Source of the DNA: JBHENC01 sp051000345
GTDB taxonomy: Bacteria > Acidobacteriota > Blastocatellia > Pyrinomonadales > Pyrinomonadaceae
DNA: 56,953 nucleotides
Direction: 5' to 3'
Assembly (NCBI GenBank): GCA_051000345.1
Contig: JBPCOJ010000036.1
Span: forward strand, 1-56,953
The notes below the pieces were generated by a model that saw only the letters and a program-made list of their open reading frames with translations, was not told the DNA's origin and searched no databases. Positions 32,627-41,364 of this stretch are shown here, one piece after another. Each line of letters begins with the position of its first letter. Position 1 is the first letter of the stretch. The position numbers and the translations under genes were made by a program.

Positions 32627-33463
32627 ATGCCAGATATTTGCGTTGCCCATTTGGTTCGGGAGCAGAACGGAACAGAGCCGTTGCAGGCGTTTCTCAAGTC
32701 CTACGCGGAGCATCCGGCTGGAATAAAACATAAACTTTTAATTATTTTCAAAGGATTCAAGCAAGAACAGCATTCAGCCGCCTATCACCCTCTACTAAAT
32801 AATGTTTCCTATGAGTCATTGCATGTGCCGGATCGCGGCTTTGATTTAGGCTCTTACTTTACTGCGGCGCAAAAATTCGGCAACGAGTATTTTTGCTTTC
32901 TCAATTCTCACAGCACAATTCTGGGCGAACACTGGCTGGCAAAGATGCACGAACATATAACGCGCTCTGGCGTCGGCGTCGTGAGCGCGGCAGGAAACTG
33001 TGAGAGCCATTACACAAGCGTGTTGAATGCGATTCATCCAGCGACAGACCGTTTTTTTATGAATCGCTTTATCAAAAATTACGCGAAACGGCGCGTGCTG
33101 GCGAAGGCAAGACTGGAATTCGATCCATACCCGAATTATCACATTCGCACCAATGCTTTTATGCTCGCGCGCGAAACTATGCTTAAACTCGAGGCCGGGC
33201 CGTTTCATACTAAAATGGATTGCTACAAATTCGAGAGCGGCAAAAGGGGTCTGACGCGCCAACTGGCCGACATGAATTTGCGTGCGTTGGTAGTCGGGCG
33301 CGATGGCAATGCTTACGAGAAAGAAGAGTGGTTCGAGAGCGCCACGTTCAGAAGCGGCGAGCAACGCAATTTGCTGGTCGCCGACAATCAGACGCGCGAT
33401 TACGAGCAGGCCGATTCTGCGCGCCGCGAGATGTTGACACAAATGTCTTGGGGAACGCGCTGA
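32627..33463 (+). CDS. RgpF-like glycosyltransferase-related protein
   Basis: Protein of 278 residues not matching classic GT2 or GT4. DRGFDLGSYFTAAQKFG near residues 66-82 followed by YFCFLNSHSTIL resembles the nucleotide-sugar and metal region of rhamnan-synthesis F (RgpF) domains, in which N-x-GxDxG and a following hydrophobic strand ending in a polar N/D-rich motif recur. ICVAHLVREQNGTEPLQAFL at the start would be the first beta-strand of a GT-A fold. No classical DxD is seen. It is probably a sugar transferase; the donor is unknown. It lies between a methyltransferase and a GT2. Confidence 0.6.
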   Translation: MPDICVAHLVREQNGTEPLQAFLKSYAEHPAGIKHKLLIIFKGFKQEQHSAAYHPLLNNVSYESLHVPDRGFDLGSYFTAAQKFGNEYFCFLNSHSTILGEHWLAKMHEHITRSGVGVVSAAGNCESHYTSVLNAIHPATDRFFMNRFIKNYAKRRVLAKARLEFDPYPNYHIRTNAFMLARETMLKLEAGPFHTKMDCYKFESGKRGLTRQLADMNLRALVVGRDGNAYEKEEWFESATFRSGEQRNLLVADNQTRDYEQADSARREMLTQMSWGTR

Positions 33464-33490
33464 TAATCCACCCTTAGTAGCTGTATAACA

Positions 33491-34612
33491 ATGCTCCATG
33501 CCGTTACTACGGGGGCATTGGATTTATTTATGCCACGTGAAAGTAAAGATGACAGCCGAACGAACGGTCAACCGGCGGTTAGCATCGGGATGCCGGTTTA
33601 CAACGGCGAGCGATACCTGCGCGCGGCAATTGATTCCCTGCTGGCACAGGATTATTCCGATTTCGAGTTGACGATTTCGGACAACGCATCCGAAGACAAA
33701 ACCGAAGCGATTTGCCGCGAGTATGCCGCGCGTGACCCGCGCATCAGATATTATCGCGCAGAAAAAAACATGGGCGCGGTCTGGAATTTCAATCGCGTTT
33801 TCGAGTTGTCGCGCGGTGAATATTTTATGTGGGCGGCGTTCGATGATCTGCGCGATCCGCAATACATAGAGCAATGTGTTAATGCCCTTGAGAAACATCC
33901 CGCCGCCGTGCTGTGCTGCACAGACGTTCAGGTTATAGATGAAGAAGGCCGGGAAGTGGACGAATCTATCGTATCTCGCGGTATCAGGCCTATCGGAGCG
34001 ACGAGACGGGAACGTGTGAGCGCACTGGCGCGGGCAATATTTTGGTATGATATATACGGATTGATACGCAGCCGCGCGCTTGCACAAACGAGGATGGCGC
34101 TGCCCGTGTGGGGCTTCGATGTAATTTTAGTGTTGGAATTATGCTTGCTCGGCGAAGTCATAGCCATACCGAAAAAGCTGTTTTTATACCGATTTTTCCT
34201 GAAGAAGACTAATGAAGATTTGGCAAAGAGTATCGTCCCGACAATTGCCGAGCATCGCGCGGCCTCCGCAAGCTGGAGTTTCTTTGCGTTGGAAATGGCT
34301 CGAAGCGTCTGGCTCGCGCCGCTGCGATTTTCAGAAAAGATTAAATTGCTTTGGCTACTTCTGACAGAACTTTGTTTAGGCAACCCGTTGGTCAGAAGAA
34401 ATATCGGACATGAGAAAATCACCGCGCATTTGAATGAGGCGTTACGGGGCAAAAGGTACGGTCTGCTGGCAGGGCTATTATCAATTTCCAGTTTCGTATT
34501 TTTGGCAGATACCGTAAACAATGTAATCAACATCATTCGACATAATCGCGTCATGGACTCCGCCCGCTACCGGAGCGGGAAAGCGTGGAAAAGGCTATTT
34601 CATATCATCTAA
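33491..34612 (+). CDS. Glycosyltransferase family 2
   Basis: GT-A glycosyltransferase of 373 residues. VSIGMPVYNGERYLRAAIDS near residues 31-50, LTISDNASEDKTEAIC near 62-77 and the metal motif WAAFDDLRDPQYIE near 112-125 are standard GT2. A hydrophobic C-terminal stretch (LLAGLLSISSFVFLADTV) could anchor it to the membrane. Start ATG 33491; ATG 33530 is an alternative that removes 13 residues without similarity. Neither has a clear Shine-Dalgarno. Confidence 0.88.
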   Translation: MLHAVTTGALDLFMPRESKDDSRTNGQPAVSIGMPVYNGERYLRAAIDSLLAQDYSDFELTISDNASEDKTEAICREYAARDPRIRYYRAEKNMGAVWNFNRVFELSRGEYFMWAAFDDLRDPQYIEQCVNALEKHPAAVLCCTDVQVIDEEGREVDESIVSRGIRPIGATRRERVSALARAIFWYDIYGLIRSRALAQTRMALPVWGFDVILVLELCLLGEVIAIPKKLFLYRFFLKKTNEDLAKSIVPTIAEHRAASASWSFFALEMARSVWLAPLRFSEKIKLLWLLLTELCLGNPLVRRNIGHEKITAHLNEALRGKRYGLLAGLLSISSFVFLADTVNNVINIIRHNRVMDSARYRSGKAWKRLFHII

Positions 34613-34729
34613 ACAGCGCGGATATAACTTCATGCACTGGCTCTTTGAAGTGAGCAATGTCGCCCGTTTAAGTTGCACCCATCTTTTTTAGTCTTCCTAG
34701 AACAACACGCTGATCGCAATAAGAATGAC

Positions 34730-35977
34730 GTGCGCATTGCCATTAACATAGACGGTCAGTTCAACAGCATGAGCGGCATTCAGCAGTACGTCGATAGTTT
34801 GCTGAATGCCCTTTATGACAGCAAAACGCCGCACGACATTACAGCATTCACGCCGGGACTTGGTTCGATGGCGCTTTTGCGGCAACAGTCTGCGCATGAA
34901 GGATGGTTTGCATGGCGAGACAATAAACGCGCGCGCGTGGAGACGGCTGGCAGCGCCTTTCAATTAACGGAGAGTCCGGTCTTCAGAAATAGCGCTTTGT
35001 TACGTTACCTCGCCGAAAGAATAGATTGGCGAGTTATCGCTCCGGCAAAGCGCCGCACCTTCGCGCGCAGAGTGCAAGCGGCAAGTCGTAAATATGATTT
35101 ATTGCATACGCCGTCTCCGGCAACACTTCATTTTGAAATTTGTCGCGCCCGGTATAATGTCGTTACGATATACGATCTGACGACGAGAATTTGCCCCTGG
35201 GCTCATAGCCCCGACAACATCGCCATTTGGGAACGGCTGTTCGATTATGCACAGAAACATTGCGCACGGATTATCACGATTTCGGAAGCGTCCAAGCGCG
35301 ACATCGTTGAGCATCTGGGAATACCCGAAGACCGCGTTGACGTCACATACCCGGCGGCTAAAGCGGCGACACGTCTTGTCGATGATGAACATGGGCGGCG
35401 CGAGTCTTTAAGCGCAGTGGGCGTTGCCGACACGCCATTTGTTTTGTATGCGGGAACGCTTGAACCCAGAAAAAATTTAGAAGTGTTAATAAGAGCTTTT
35501 AGTTCGACGATAAATGAAGACCGCGTTCTTCCGCACAAACTCGTGCTGGCGGGTGGAAGCATTAGTCAATACGACCACAAGCTGCTTCGGCTGGCGCAAG
35601 AATTAGGAATTGCAGAGCGAGTAGTAACGACCGGGTTTGTTTCAAATCATTTGATGAACGCATTGATGTCTGCGTGCGATGCTTTCGTGTATGTATCTCA
35701 ATATGAAGGGTTCGGCTTGCCGCCGTTGGAGGCGATGGTCTGCGGCGCACCCGTAATCACGTCCGATGTTTCCAGTTTGCCGGAGGTAGTCGGAGGCGCA
35801 GGCATACAGGTATCGCCGACGAACACAGAGCAAATAGCGGCCGCCATTCATCTCTTACTAACAAATGCAAACGAGAATGCGCGCCGCAGAAAACTGTCCG
35901 TCGAACGCGCCGAACACTTTACATGGGAACGCACCGCAGCCTTGACGTTACGCTCTTATGAGGCGGCAGTGTCATAA
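34730..35977 (+). CDS. Glycosyltransferase family 4
   Basis: GT-B glycosyltransferase of 415 residues from GTG 34730, giving an N-terminus VRIAINIDGQFNSMSGIQQY. An upstream TTG at 34673 is open but adds 19 residues unlike the family. The donor domain has FVLYAGTLEPRKNLEVLIRA, VTTGFVSNHLMNALMSACDA and the E-x7-E region EGFGLPPLEAMVCGAPVITS, close to mannosyltransferase-like GT4 proteins. A weak stem (35980-35986 with 36013-36019) follows the stop. Confidence 0.88.
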   Translation: MRIAINIDGQFNSMSGIQQYVDSLLNALYDSKTPHDITAFTPGLGSMALLRQQSAHEGWFAWRDNKRARVETAGSAFQLTESPVFRNSALLRYLAERIDWRVIAPAKRRTFARRVQAASRKYDLLHTPSPATLHFEICRARYNVVTIYDLTTRICPWAHSPDNIAIWERLFDYAQKHCARIITISEASKRDIVEHLGIPEDRVDVTYPAAKAATRLVDDEHGRRESLSAVGVADTPFVLYAGTLEPRKNLEVLIRAFSSTINEDRVLPHKLVLAGGSISQYDHKLLRLAQELGIAERVVTTGFVSNHLMNALMSACDAFVYVSQYEGFGLPPLEAMVCGAPVITSDVSSLPEVVGGAGIQVSPTNTEQIAAAIHLLLTNANENARRRKLSVERAEHFTWERTAALTLRSYEAAVS

Positions 35978-36063
35978 GTCGCCTGCTAAGGTTTATGACT
36001 GTCGTTCCGACCGCAGGCGCGTGTATAGTTTCAAGTATGTTTAGGTTTGCGCGATGAATAAAG

Positions 36064-37068
36064 ATGAGTAAAAAGGCTTTAATTACAGGCATCACGGGGC
36101 AGGACGGCAGCCATCTGGCGGAGTTATTGCTGAGTCATGGCTACGAAGTGCATGGGCTTGTGCGGCGCGTCGGGATGGAAGACCCAGAGCGCAGGTTCGG
36201 GCGCATCGCGCATTTGCTTGACCGCTTGCATCTTCACGCTGCGAGTCTCGAAAGCTACTCAAGCCTTTTTCATGTCATCAGTCGCCATGAATTCGATGAG
36301 TGTTATCATCTGGCGGCGCAGAGCTTTGTCGCAGAGAGCTTCTCGGACGGCTTTTCGACGCTGAATATCAACATCAACGGCACGCACCACATGCTTGCGG
36401 CGCTCAAGGAATTGCGTCCGAACTGCCGTTTCTATTTCGCCGGGTCGAGCGAGATGTTCGGCAAAGTGCGCGAAACGCCGCAACGCGAAACCACTCCGTT
36501 TCACCCACGCTCGCCTTATGGCATCAGCAAAGTCGCAGGCTTCGAGTTGACGAGAAATTACCGCGAAGCCTACGGCATGTTCTGCGCGAGCGGCATTTTG
36601 TTTAATCACGAAGGGCCGCGACGCGGCTATGAATTCGTCACCAGAAAAATTACGAGCACGGCAGCGCGCATCAAACTCGGGCTTGCGACGGAACTGCGGC
36701 TCGGCAATCTCGAAGCGCAACGCGATTGGGGACACGCCGCCGATTATGTGCAGGCGATGTACTCGATGCTGCAGCAAACGGAGCCGGATGATTTCGTTGT
36801 CGCGAGCGGAGAATCACGCACGGTGCGCGAGTTTTGCGAACGAGTCTTTGCCGAAGTCGAACTCGATTACCGCGATTATGTCAAAGTAGATGAAAGATTT
36901 TATCGCCCGGCGGAAGTCGATTTGCTCGTCGGCGACGCATCGAAGGCGCGCCGTGTGCTCGACTGGCAACCGCGCCATACGTTCGCGGAGATGATTACGG
37001 AAATGGTTCAAGCCGATTTGAAGGCAATCGGTGCTTCGACGCAACTTCATTGCGGGCAGTCATCGTGA
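36064..37068 (+). CDS. Second GDP-mannose 4,6-dehydratase homologue
   Basis: SDR of 334 residues closely built like Gmd: KALITGITGQDGSHLAELLL, CYHLAAQSFVAESFSDGF, FAGSSEMFGKVRETPQ with catalytic Ser and Glu, YGISKVAGFELTRNYR and RDWGHAADYVQAMYSML. It differs from the 14.5 kb copy in the loop after the first strand, where RVGMEDPERRFGR replaces the RRASSFNT-type cofactor loop, and it has no fcl partner beside it. It may use GDP-mannose for another GDP-deoxysugar, or a different nucleotide sugar. The next gene starts inside its stop (GTGA). Confidence 0.86.
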   Translation: MSKKALITGITGQDGSHLAELLLSHGYEVHGLVRRVGMEDPERRFGRIAHLLDRLHLHAASLESYSSLFHVISRHEFDECYHLAAQSFVAESFSDGFSTLNININGTHHMLAALKELRPNCRFYFAGSSEMFGKVRETPQRETTPFHPRSPYGISKVAGFELTRNYREAYGMFCASGILFNHEGPRRGYEFVTRKITSTAARIKLGLATELRLGNLEAQRDWGHAADYVQAMYSMLQQTEPDDFVVASGESRTVREFCERVFAEVELDYRDYVKVDERFYRPAEVDLLVGDASKARRVLDWQPRHTFAEMITEMVQADLKAIGASTQLHCGQSS

Positions 37069-38288
37069 AAATTGCGGTCTGGCACAATTTGCCGAGCGGC
37101 GGCGGCAAGCGCGCGCTCTACGACCACGTTAAAGGACTTATCGCGCGCGGTCACACATTGGAAGCATGGTGTCCGCCCACCGCAGACCAAACCTATTTGC
37201 CGCTCGGCGAATTAATCACAGAACACGTCGTTCCCTTTTCTTACAGCCCGCGAACGACGAAGAATCGCGCGTCTGAAATCGCCGCTCTATATCTCGATGT
37301 GGCGGATAAGATTGCGGCGATGGATGAACACTGTCGGCGCTGCGCAGAGGAAATCAATCGAGGCGGCTTCGATCTGCTCTTTGCCAATTCATGCTGGATA
37401 CAGGCCGTCACGTCCATCGGTCACAGCGTCAACATCCCGAAAGTTTTGTACCTTCAAGAACCTTTTCGATGGTTGTACGAAGCCAACCCGGAGCTGCCAT
37501 GGATTGCTGCGCCGAAAGTGAAAAACATCTGGCAGCCCGGCAATCTTAAAAGATTTCCGCGCGACTTGATGCAGCTGCAGGGCTTGCGCGTGCGGGCGCG
37601 CGAAGAAGCGCGCAATGCGAAGGCATTCGATGCAATTCTCGTTAATTCTCTATTCAGCCGCGAAAGTTTGTTGCGCGCCTACGGGGTCAATGCGAAAGTC
37701 TGTTACCTTGGGATCGATACACACAAGTTCGTCAACAGACATCTCGACAGAGAGCCGTTTGTGGTCGGCGTCGGATCGTTGATGCGACACAAAAATATAA
37801 GGTTTGTGGTTGAAGCTCTCGCTCAGGTGAGCATGGTAAAACCGCGCCTGGTGTGGGTGGGAAATGCCAGCGATCCGGCATACGTTAAAGAACTCTCAGA
37901 ACTGGCGCGCTCTGCCGGAGTTGTGTTTGAACCGAGAGTGAGAATCGACGACACGGAAATCGTTGAATTGCTTAACCGCGCGGCGATGATGGTTTATGCG
38001 CCGCGCCTTGAGCCGTTCGGCTATGCGCCGCTCGAAGCCAATGCGTGCGGCGCGCCGGTTGTCGCCGTGGCCGAAGGCGGCGTGCGTGAAACCCTTATCA
38101 ACGACGTCAACGGATTGCTTGTCGAAAGCGAACCGCAGGCAATGGCCGATGCCATCGAAAAGTTGATGAACGATCCGGCAAACGCGCGTCGGTTGGGCGA
38201 GACGGGCTGCGAGCTTGTTAATAAACAATGGTCTTTAAGCGCCGCAGTCGAGCGGCTCGAGCAACGCTTCGCGGAAGTAGCGGGCTAA
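37065..38288 (+). CDS. Glycosyltransferase family 4
   Basis: GT-B glycosyltransferase of 407 residues from GTG 37065, in a GTGA overlap with the dehydratase stop; the N-terminus then reads VKIAVWHNLPSGGGKRALYD, ideal for GT4. The donor domain has FVVGVGSLMRHKNIRFVVEA, LVWVGNASDPAYV and EPFGYAPLEANACGAPVVAV (E-x7-E). Coupling to the second Gmd-like gene suggests, without proof, that it uses that enzyme's product. A 152-nt spacer with no visible feature follows. Confidence 0.89.
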   Translation: MKIAVWHNLPSGGGKRALYDHVKGLIARGHTLEAWCPPTADQTYLPLGELITEHVVPFSYSPRTTKNRASEIAALYLDVADKIAAMDEHCRRCAEEINRGGFDLLFANSCWIQAVTSIGHSVNIPKVLYLQEPFRWLYEANPELPWIAAPKVKNIWQPGNLKRFPRDLMQLQGLRVRAREEARNAKAFDAILVNSLFSRESLLRAYGVNAKVCYLGIDTHKFVNRHLDREPFVVGVGSLMRHKNIRFVVEALAQVSMVKPRLVWVGNASDPAYVKELSELARSAGVVFEPRVRIDDTEIVELLNRAAMMVYAPRLEPFGYAPLEANACGAPVVAVAEGGVRETLINDVNGLLVESEPQAMADAIEKLMNDPANARRLGETGCELVNKQWSLSAAVERLEQRFAEVAG

Positions 38289-38440
38289 ACAGGTCGCGTC
38301 TTAAAAAGTTGCGGTTAAATAGGCCGGGTGCATTCGCAAATAAACGAACAATTGGATTACGGCAAATAAAATTGCGGCGAACGTTTTGCTGATGCGCATT
38401 CTGTTTTTGCCTAAGCAGTAATAAATCATAGAATCTTGCA

Positions 38441-39478
38441 ATGAGCTTTGAGGTTTCTTCGTCCAGCATAGATAAGCACAAAGTCAGCGTCATTATGCCC
38501 GCTTACAACGGCGAAAAATATATTGCCGGTGCGATGCGTTCCGTGATCGAGCAAACTTATAAAAACTTGGAATTGATTGTTATTGATGACGGCTCGTCGG
38601 ATCGAACAAGCGAAATCGTGAGGGGCATAGAGGCTGCGGATGAGCGCGTCGTTTATATTTTTCAAACGAATGCCGGACAAGGCAATGCCCGAAACACAGG
38701 AATCAAAGTCGCGCGCGGAGAGTTCATCGCTTTTTTGGATCAAGATGATTTGTGGATCGAAAAAAAGCTGGAACGCCAGATCGAAGCGTTAAAGGAAACA
38801 AAGGCGGACGTTGTTTTCAGCGGCAGCTTTGTTTTTCGCGATGACAATGTTGCGGATGAAACCATGCCGTGGGATACCTTGCGCGGACTCTTCGACGGCG
38901 CGGCGATGTTTCCGCTTCTCTTCATGTTCGACCGGATTCCGATGCTCTCCGCAATAGTGCGCAAAGACGCATTGCGCAAGGTCGGCCTTCTCGAAGAAGA
39001 CAGGCGTTATCAGAACTGTGATGATTACGATTTATGGCTCAAGTTGGCCGAATGCGGCGCGACGTTTGTCGGCCTCTCCGAACGGCTCGTCAGATACAGG
39101 CTTCACGGCAATCAGGCATCGCAGAACACGGTGAGAATGATTCGGACGCAAATCGCCTTGATGGAAAAGTGGCAACACTCTAAGTACGTTACCGAACAAA
39201 TTAAGCGCAATAGGTTTCAATCTCTTTATCGAGAATTGATAAGCACTCTGATTGATGAAGGCAAGACAAGCGAAGCAAAAGCTGTCCTAAAAGAATTGGA
39301 TGAACACAGCGGGCAAAGACCTTTGAGTTTATGGGAAAGAAATTTGATAAGAATTTTGCCGGGTCAATATAAAATCGTTTGCAAATGGACGGATAGAGTA
39401 AAGGATAGTTTCTCTTATAGAATTAAAAGACCGGCCAAAAGTTTGTATCGCAAAAGCATTGCTCCGGCAAAAGTTTGA
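38441..39478 (+). CDS. Glycosyltransferase family 2
   Basis: GT-A glycosyltransferase of 345 residues. HKVSVIMPAYNGEKYIAGAM near residues 11-30, LIVIDDGSSDRTSEI near 44-58 and the metal site FLDQDDLWIEKKLE near 96-109 mark GT2. The C-terminal region is basic (KRPAKSLYRKS), fitting peripheral membrane binding. By eye this gene and the following FkbM gene are more AT-rich than the locus average. Confidence 0.9.
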   Translation: MSFEVSSSSIDKHKVSVIMPAYNGEKYIAGAMRSVIEQTYKNLELIVIDDGSSDRTSEIVRGIEAADERVVYIFQTNAGQGNARNTGIKVARGEFIAFLDQDDLWIEKKLERQIEALKETKADVVFSGSFVFRDDNVADETMPWDTLRGLFDGAAMFPLLFMFDRIPMLSAIVRKDALRKVGLLEEDRRYQNCDDYDLWLKLAECGATFVGLSERLVRYRLHGNQASQNTVRMIRTQIALMEKWQHSKYVTEQIKRNRFQSLYRELISTLIDEGKTSEAKAVLKELDEHSGQRPLSLWERNLIRILPGQYKIVCKWTDRVKDSFSYRIKRPAKSLYRKSIAPAKV

Positions 39479-39573
39479 TGCCTTCGATAAAGCGCATTAT
39501 GCAATGATACTTCTGCTGATAAAGCGTCGATTACCAGTAATCATCAGACAAGCTGATCGAATAGGAATGCATT

Positions 39574-40311
39574 ATGATTAACTTCAGATCATTGTTCAGA
39601 AAAGTATTGCCTTCCGGCAGCAAGAAGACGCTTCAGAAGTTGATGCTCGGCTATCACTCATACGCGCCTTCTTTCTCCTCGGCTGGCGAAGACATGATAC
39701 TAAGGCACTTAATCGGAGCCGAGAAAAGAAACGGATTTTATGTGGATGTGGGTGCTTTTCACCCGGTAAACTCCTCAAATACATACTACTTTTATTTGAA
39801 CGGGTGGAGAGGCATAAACATTGACGCGTGTCCGGGAAGTATGACGGAGTTCAACAAAGTGCGGCCGAGAGATACGAATCTGGAAGCCGGAGTCTCAGAC
39901 GTAAACGACGAGCTAACCTATTATTTTATCGATAAAAACTCATCTATGAACAGCTTCTCCAAAGAGTTCCTTATTGAGATTGGAATGCACGAAAGCGTAA
40001 AAGAGGAAATAAAAGTTCCCGTATATAAGCTGTCGCAGATTCTTGATGAGCACTTACCTGCCGGTCAGACAATTGATTTTCTTAGTGTCGATGTCGAAGG
40101 TTTCGATTACAACGTCTTAGTTTCAAACGACTGGGATAAGTATCGCGCGAGGATTGTGGTAGTCGAAGATTCATATAAAGATGAAGGGTGCTCCAGAGTC
40201 CTCGATTTGCTGAAGAGTAAAGACTATGAAGTATGCGTAAAAAACGTCATTATCCTGAACAAAATAGCCGAGTATTTCTTAATTGATAAGAAAGCGGATT
40301 TCACTCACTGA
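39574..40311 (+). CDS. FkbM-family SAM methyltransferase
   Basis: Putative O-methyltransferase of 245 residues: SSAGEDMILRHLIG, FYVDVGAFHPVNSSNTYYFY (SAM loop), GWRGINIDACPGSM and IDFLSVDVEGFDYNVLVSND, the SxDxEGxE/D-type FkbM signature. Such enzymes methylate sugar hydroxyls in capsule and EPS loci. Base use is unlike the neighbours: 60-base blocks beginning at 39901 and 40021 have 21 and 26 G+C against 32 in the block at 44761, suggesting separate acquisition. Confidence 0.87.
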   Translation: MINFRSLFRKVLPSGSKKTLQKLMLGYHSYAPSFSSAGEDMILRHLIGAEKRNGFYVDVGAFHPVNSSNTYYFYLNGWRGINIDACPGSMTEFNKVRPRDTNLEAGVSDVNDELTYYFIDKNSSMNSFSKEFLIEIGMHESVKEEIKVPVYKLSQILDEHLPAGQTIDFLSVDVEGFDYNVLVSNDWDKYRARIVVVEDSYKDEGCSRVLDLLKSKDYEVCVKNVIILNKIAEYFLIDKKADFTH

Positions 40312-40334
40312 ATGCGAGTACAAATCACAAGCAG

Positions 40335-41309
40335 ATGAAGGCAGAAATCGACGTTTTAATTTGCGGCTTTAATGAAGCGCCGAACATTCCGCGCGTGCTG
40401 GAAAGTTTGCGCGCGCAAACCGTCGGCGGCGATAAATTCCGCGTCATATACGTTGACAATGCTTCGACGGACGAGACGCGGCGCATCGTTGAAGAAAACG
40501 CGCACGGACTCGATCTGGAGTACGTTTACGAAGGGCGGCAGGGAAAGAATTGGGCTTGCAATGCGGGCTATGAACACGCGCGTGCGGCGTATGTCGCGCA
40601 TCTGGACGCCGACGCGCAGGCCGATGCGCGCTGGATCGAAAATATCTTGCGCGTGATCGAAGAACAGCAACCCTACTTGATCGGCGGCCCGCTTTATCCG
40701 TATTACATCACAGGGAAGCCGGATTGGTATCTGGATCGTTACAGCACGGATTATCGCGGCGATACGGCGCGGTATTTGCCCGGCCACAATCTAAACGGCA
40801 GCAACATGATCTGGCGGCGCAGCCTTGTTGAACAACTCAGCGGCTTCGATACGAGCATCGGCCTCAAAGGGCGCGGCTTGATTCGCGGCGATGAAACGAG
40901 TTTGATGGTTAAAGCCAAACAAACCGTGCCGGATTTTGCGCCCTTTTATGATCCGTCAATCATTGTCTCCCACTTGATTCGTCCCGAAATAATGTCTTTG
41001 TGGTACTGGACGCGGCGCGCCTTTGTTCAGGGACGCCATGATCATAAAGTATGGAACAAGGACGCGGCGAAGCGCTCGCGTGTGCTTTGGCTGGCAGAAT
41101 TTTTTCGCACGGCATCGCTCGTCTGCGCGAAGGGCGCGAAGGCTTTTGTGGTGCGCGATAAAAGCATTTACAGATACTGGAAAAGTTACTGTTTCGAGGC
41201 GTTGTTGCCGGACATACATAAGCTCGGGCTTGTCTGGGAACTAATTGACGGGCGGCGTCTGCCGGGCGCGCAATCGCCGGGCGTTGATGAAACGAAGGGC
41301 GCGCTTTAA
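40335..41309 (+). CDS. Glycosyltransferase family 2
   Basis: GT-A glycosyltransferase of 324 residues. IDVLICGFNEAPNIPRVLES near residues 4-23, VIYVDNASTDETRRIVE near 37-53 and the metal motif HLDADAQADARW near 91-102 are GT2 features. WYWTRRAFVQGRHD late in the chain is typical of transferases working on lipid-linked glycans. ATG start, 23 nt after the FkbM stop. Donor unknown. Confidence 0.89.
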   Translation: MKAEIDVLICGFNEAPNIPRVLESLRAQTVGGDKFRVIYVDNASTDETRRIVEENAHGLDLEYVYEGRQGKNWACNAGYEHARAAYVAHLDADAQADARWIENILRVIEEQQPYLIGGPLYPYYITGKPDWYLDRYSTDYRGDTARYLPGHNLNGSNMIWRRSLVEQLSGFDTSIGLKGRGLIRGDETSLMVKAKQTVPDFAPFYDPSIIVSHLIRPEIMSLWYWTRRAFVQGRHDHKVWNKDAAKRSRVLWLAEFFRTASLVCAKGAKAFVVRDKSIYRYWKSYCFEALLPDIHKLGLVWELIDGRRLPGAQSPGVDETKGAL

Positions 41310-41364
41310 CTTTAATGCAGATGCAAAAACGGGCTTCGAGACTCCGGCGCGAAACGTCTTAAGG

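Noticed and set aside
33928..34554. 208-residue minus-strand open frame opposite a GT2
   Set aside because: Shadow of a well-supported GT2; composition unlike real proteins.
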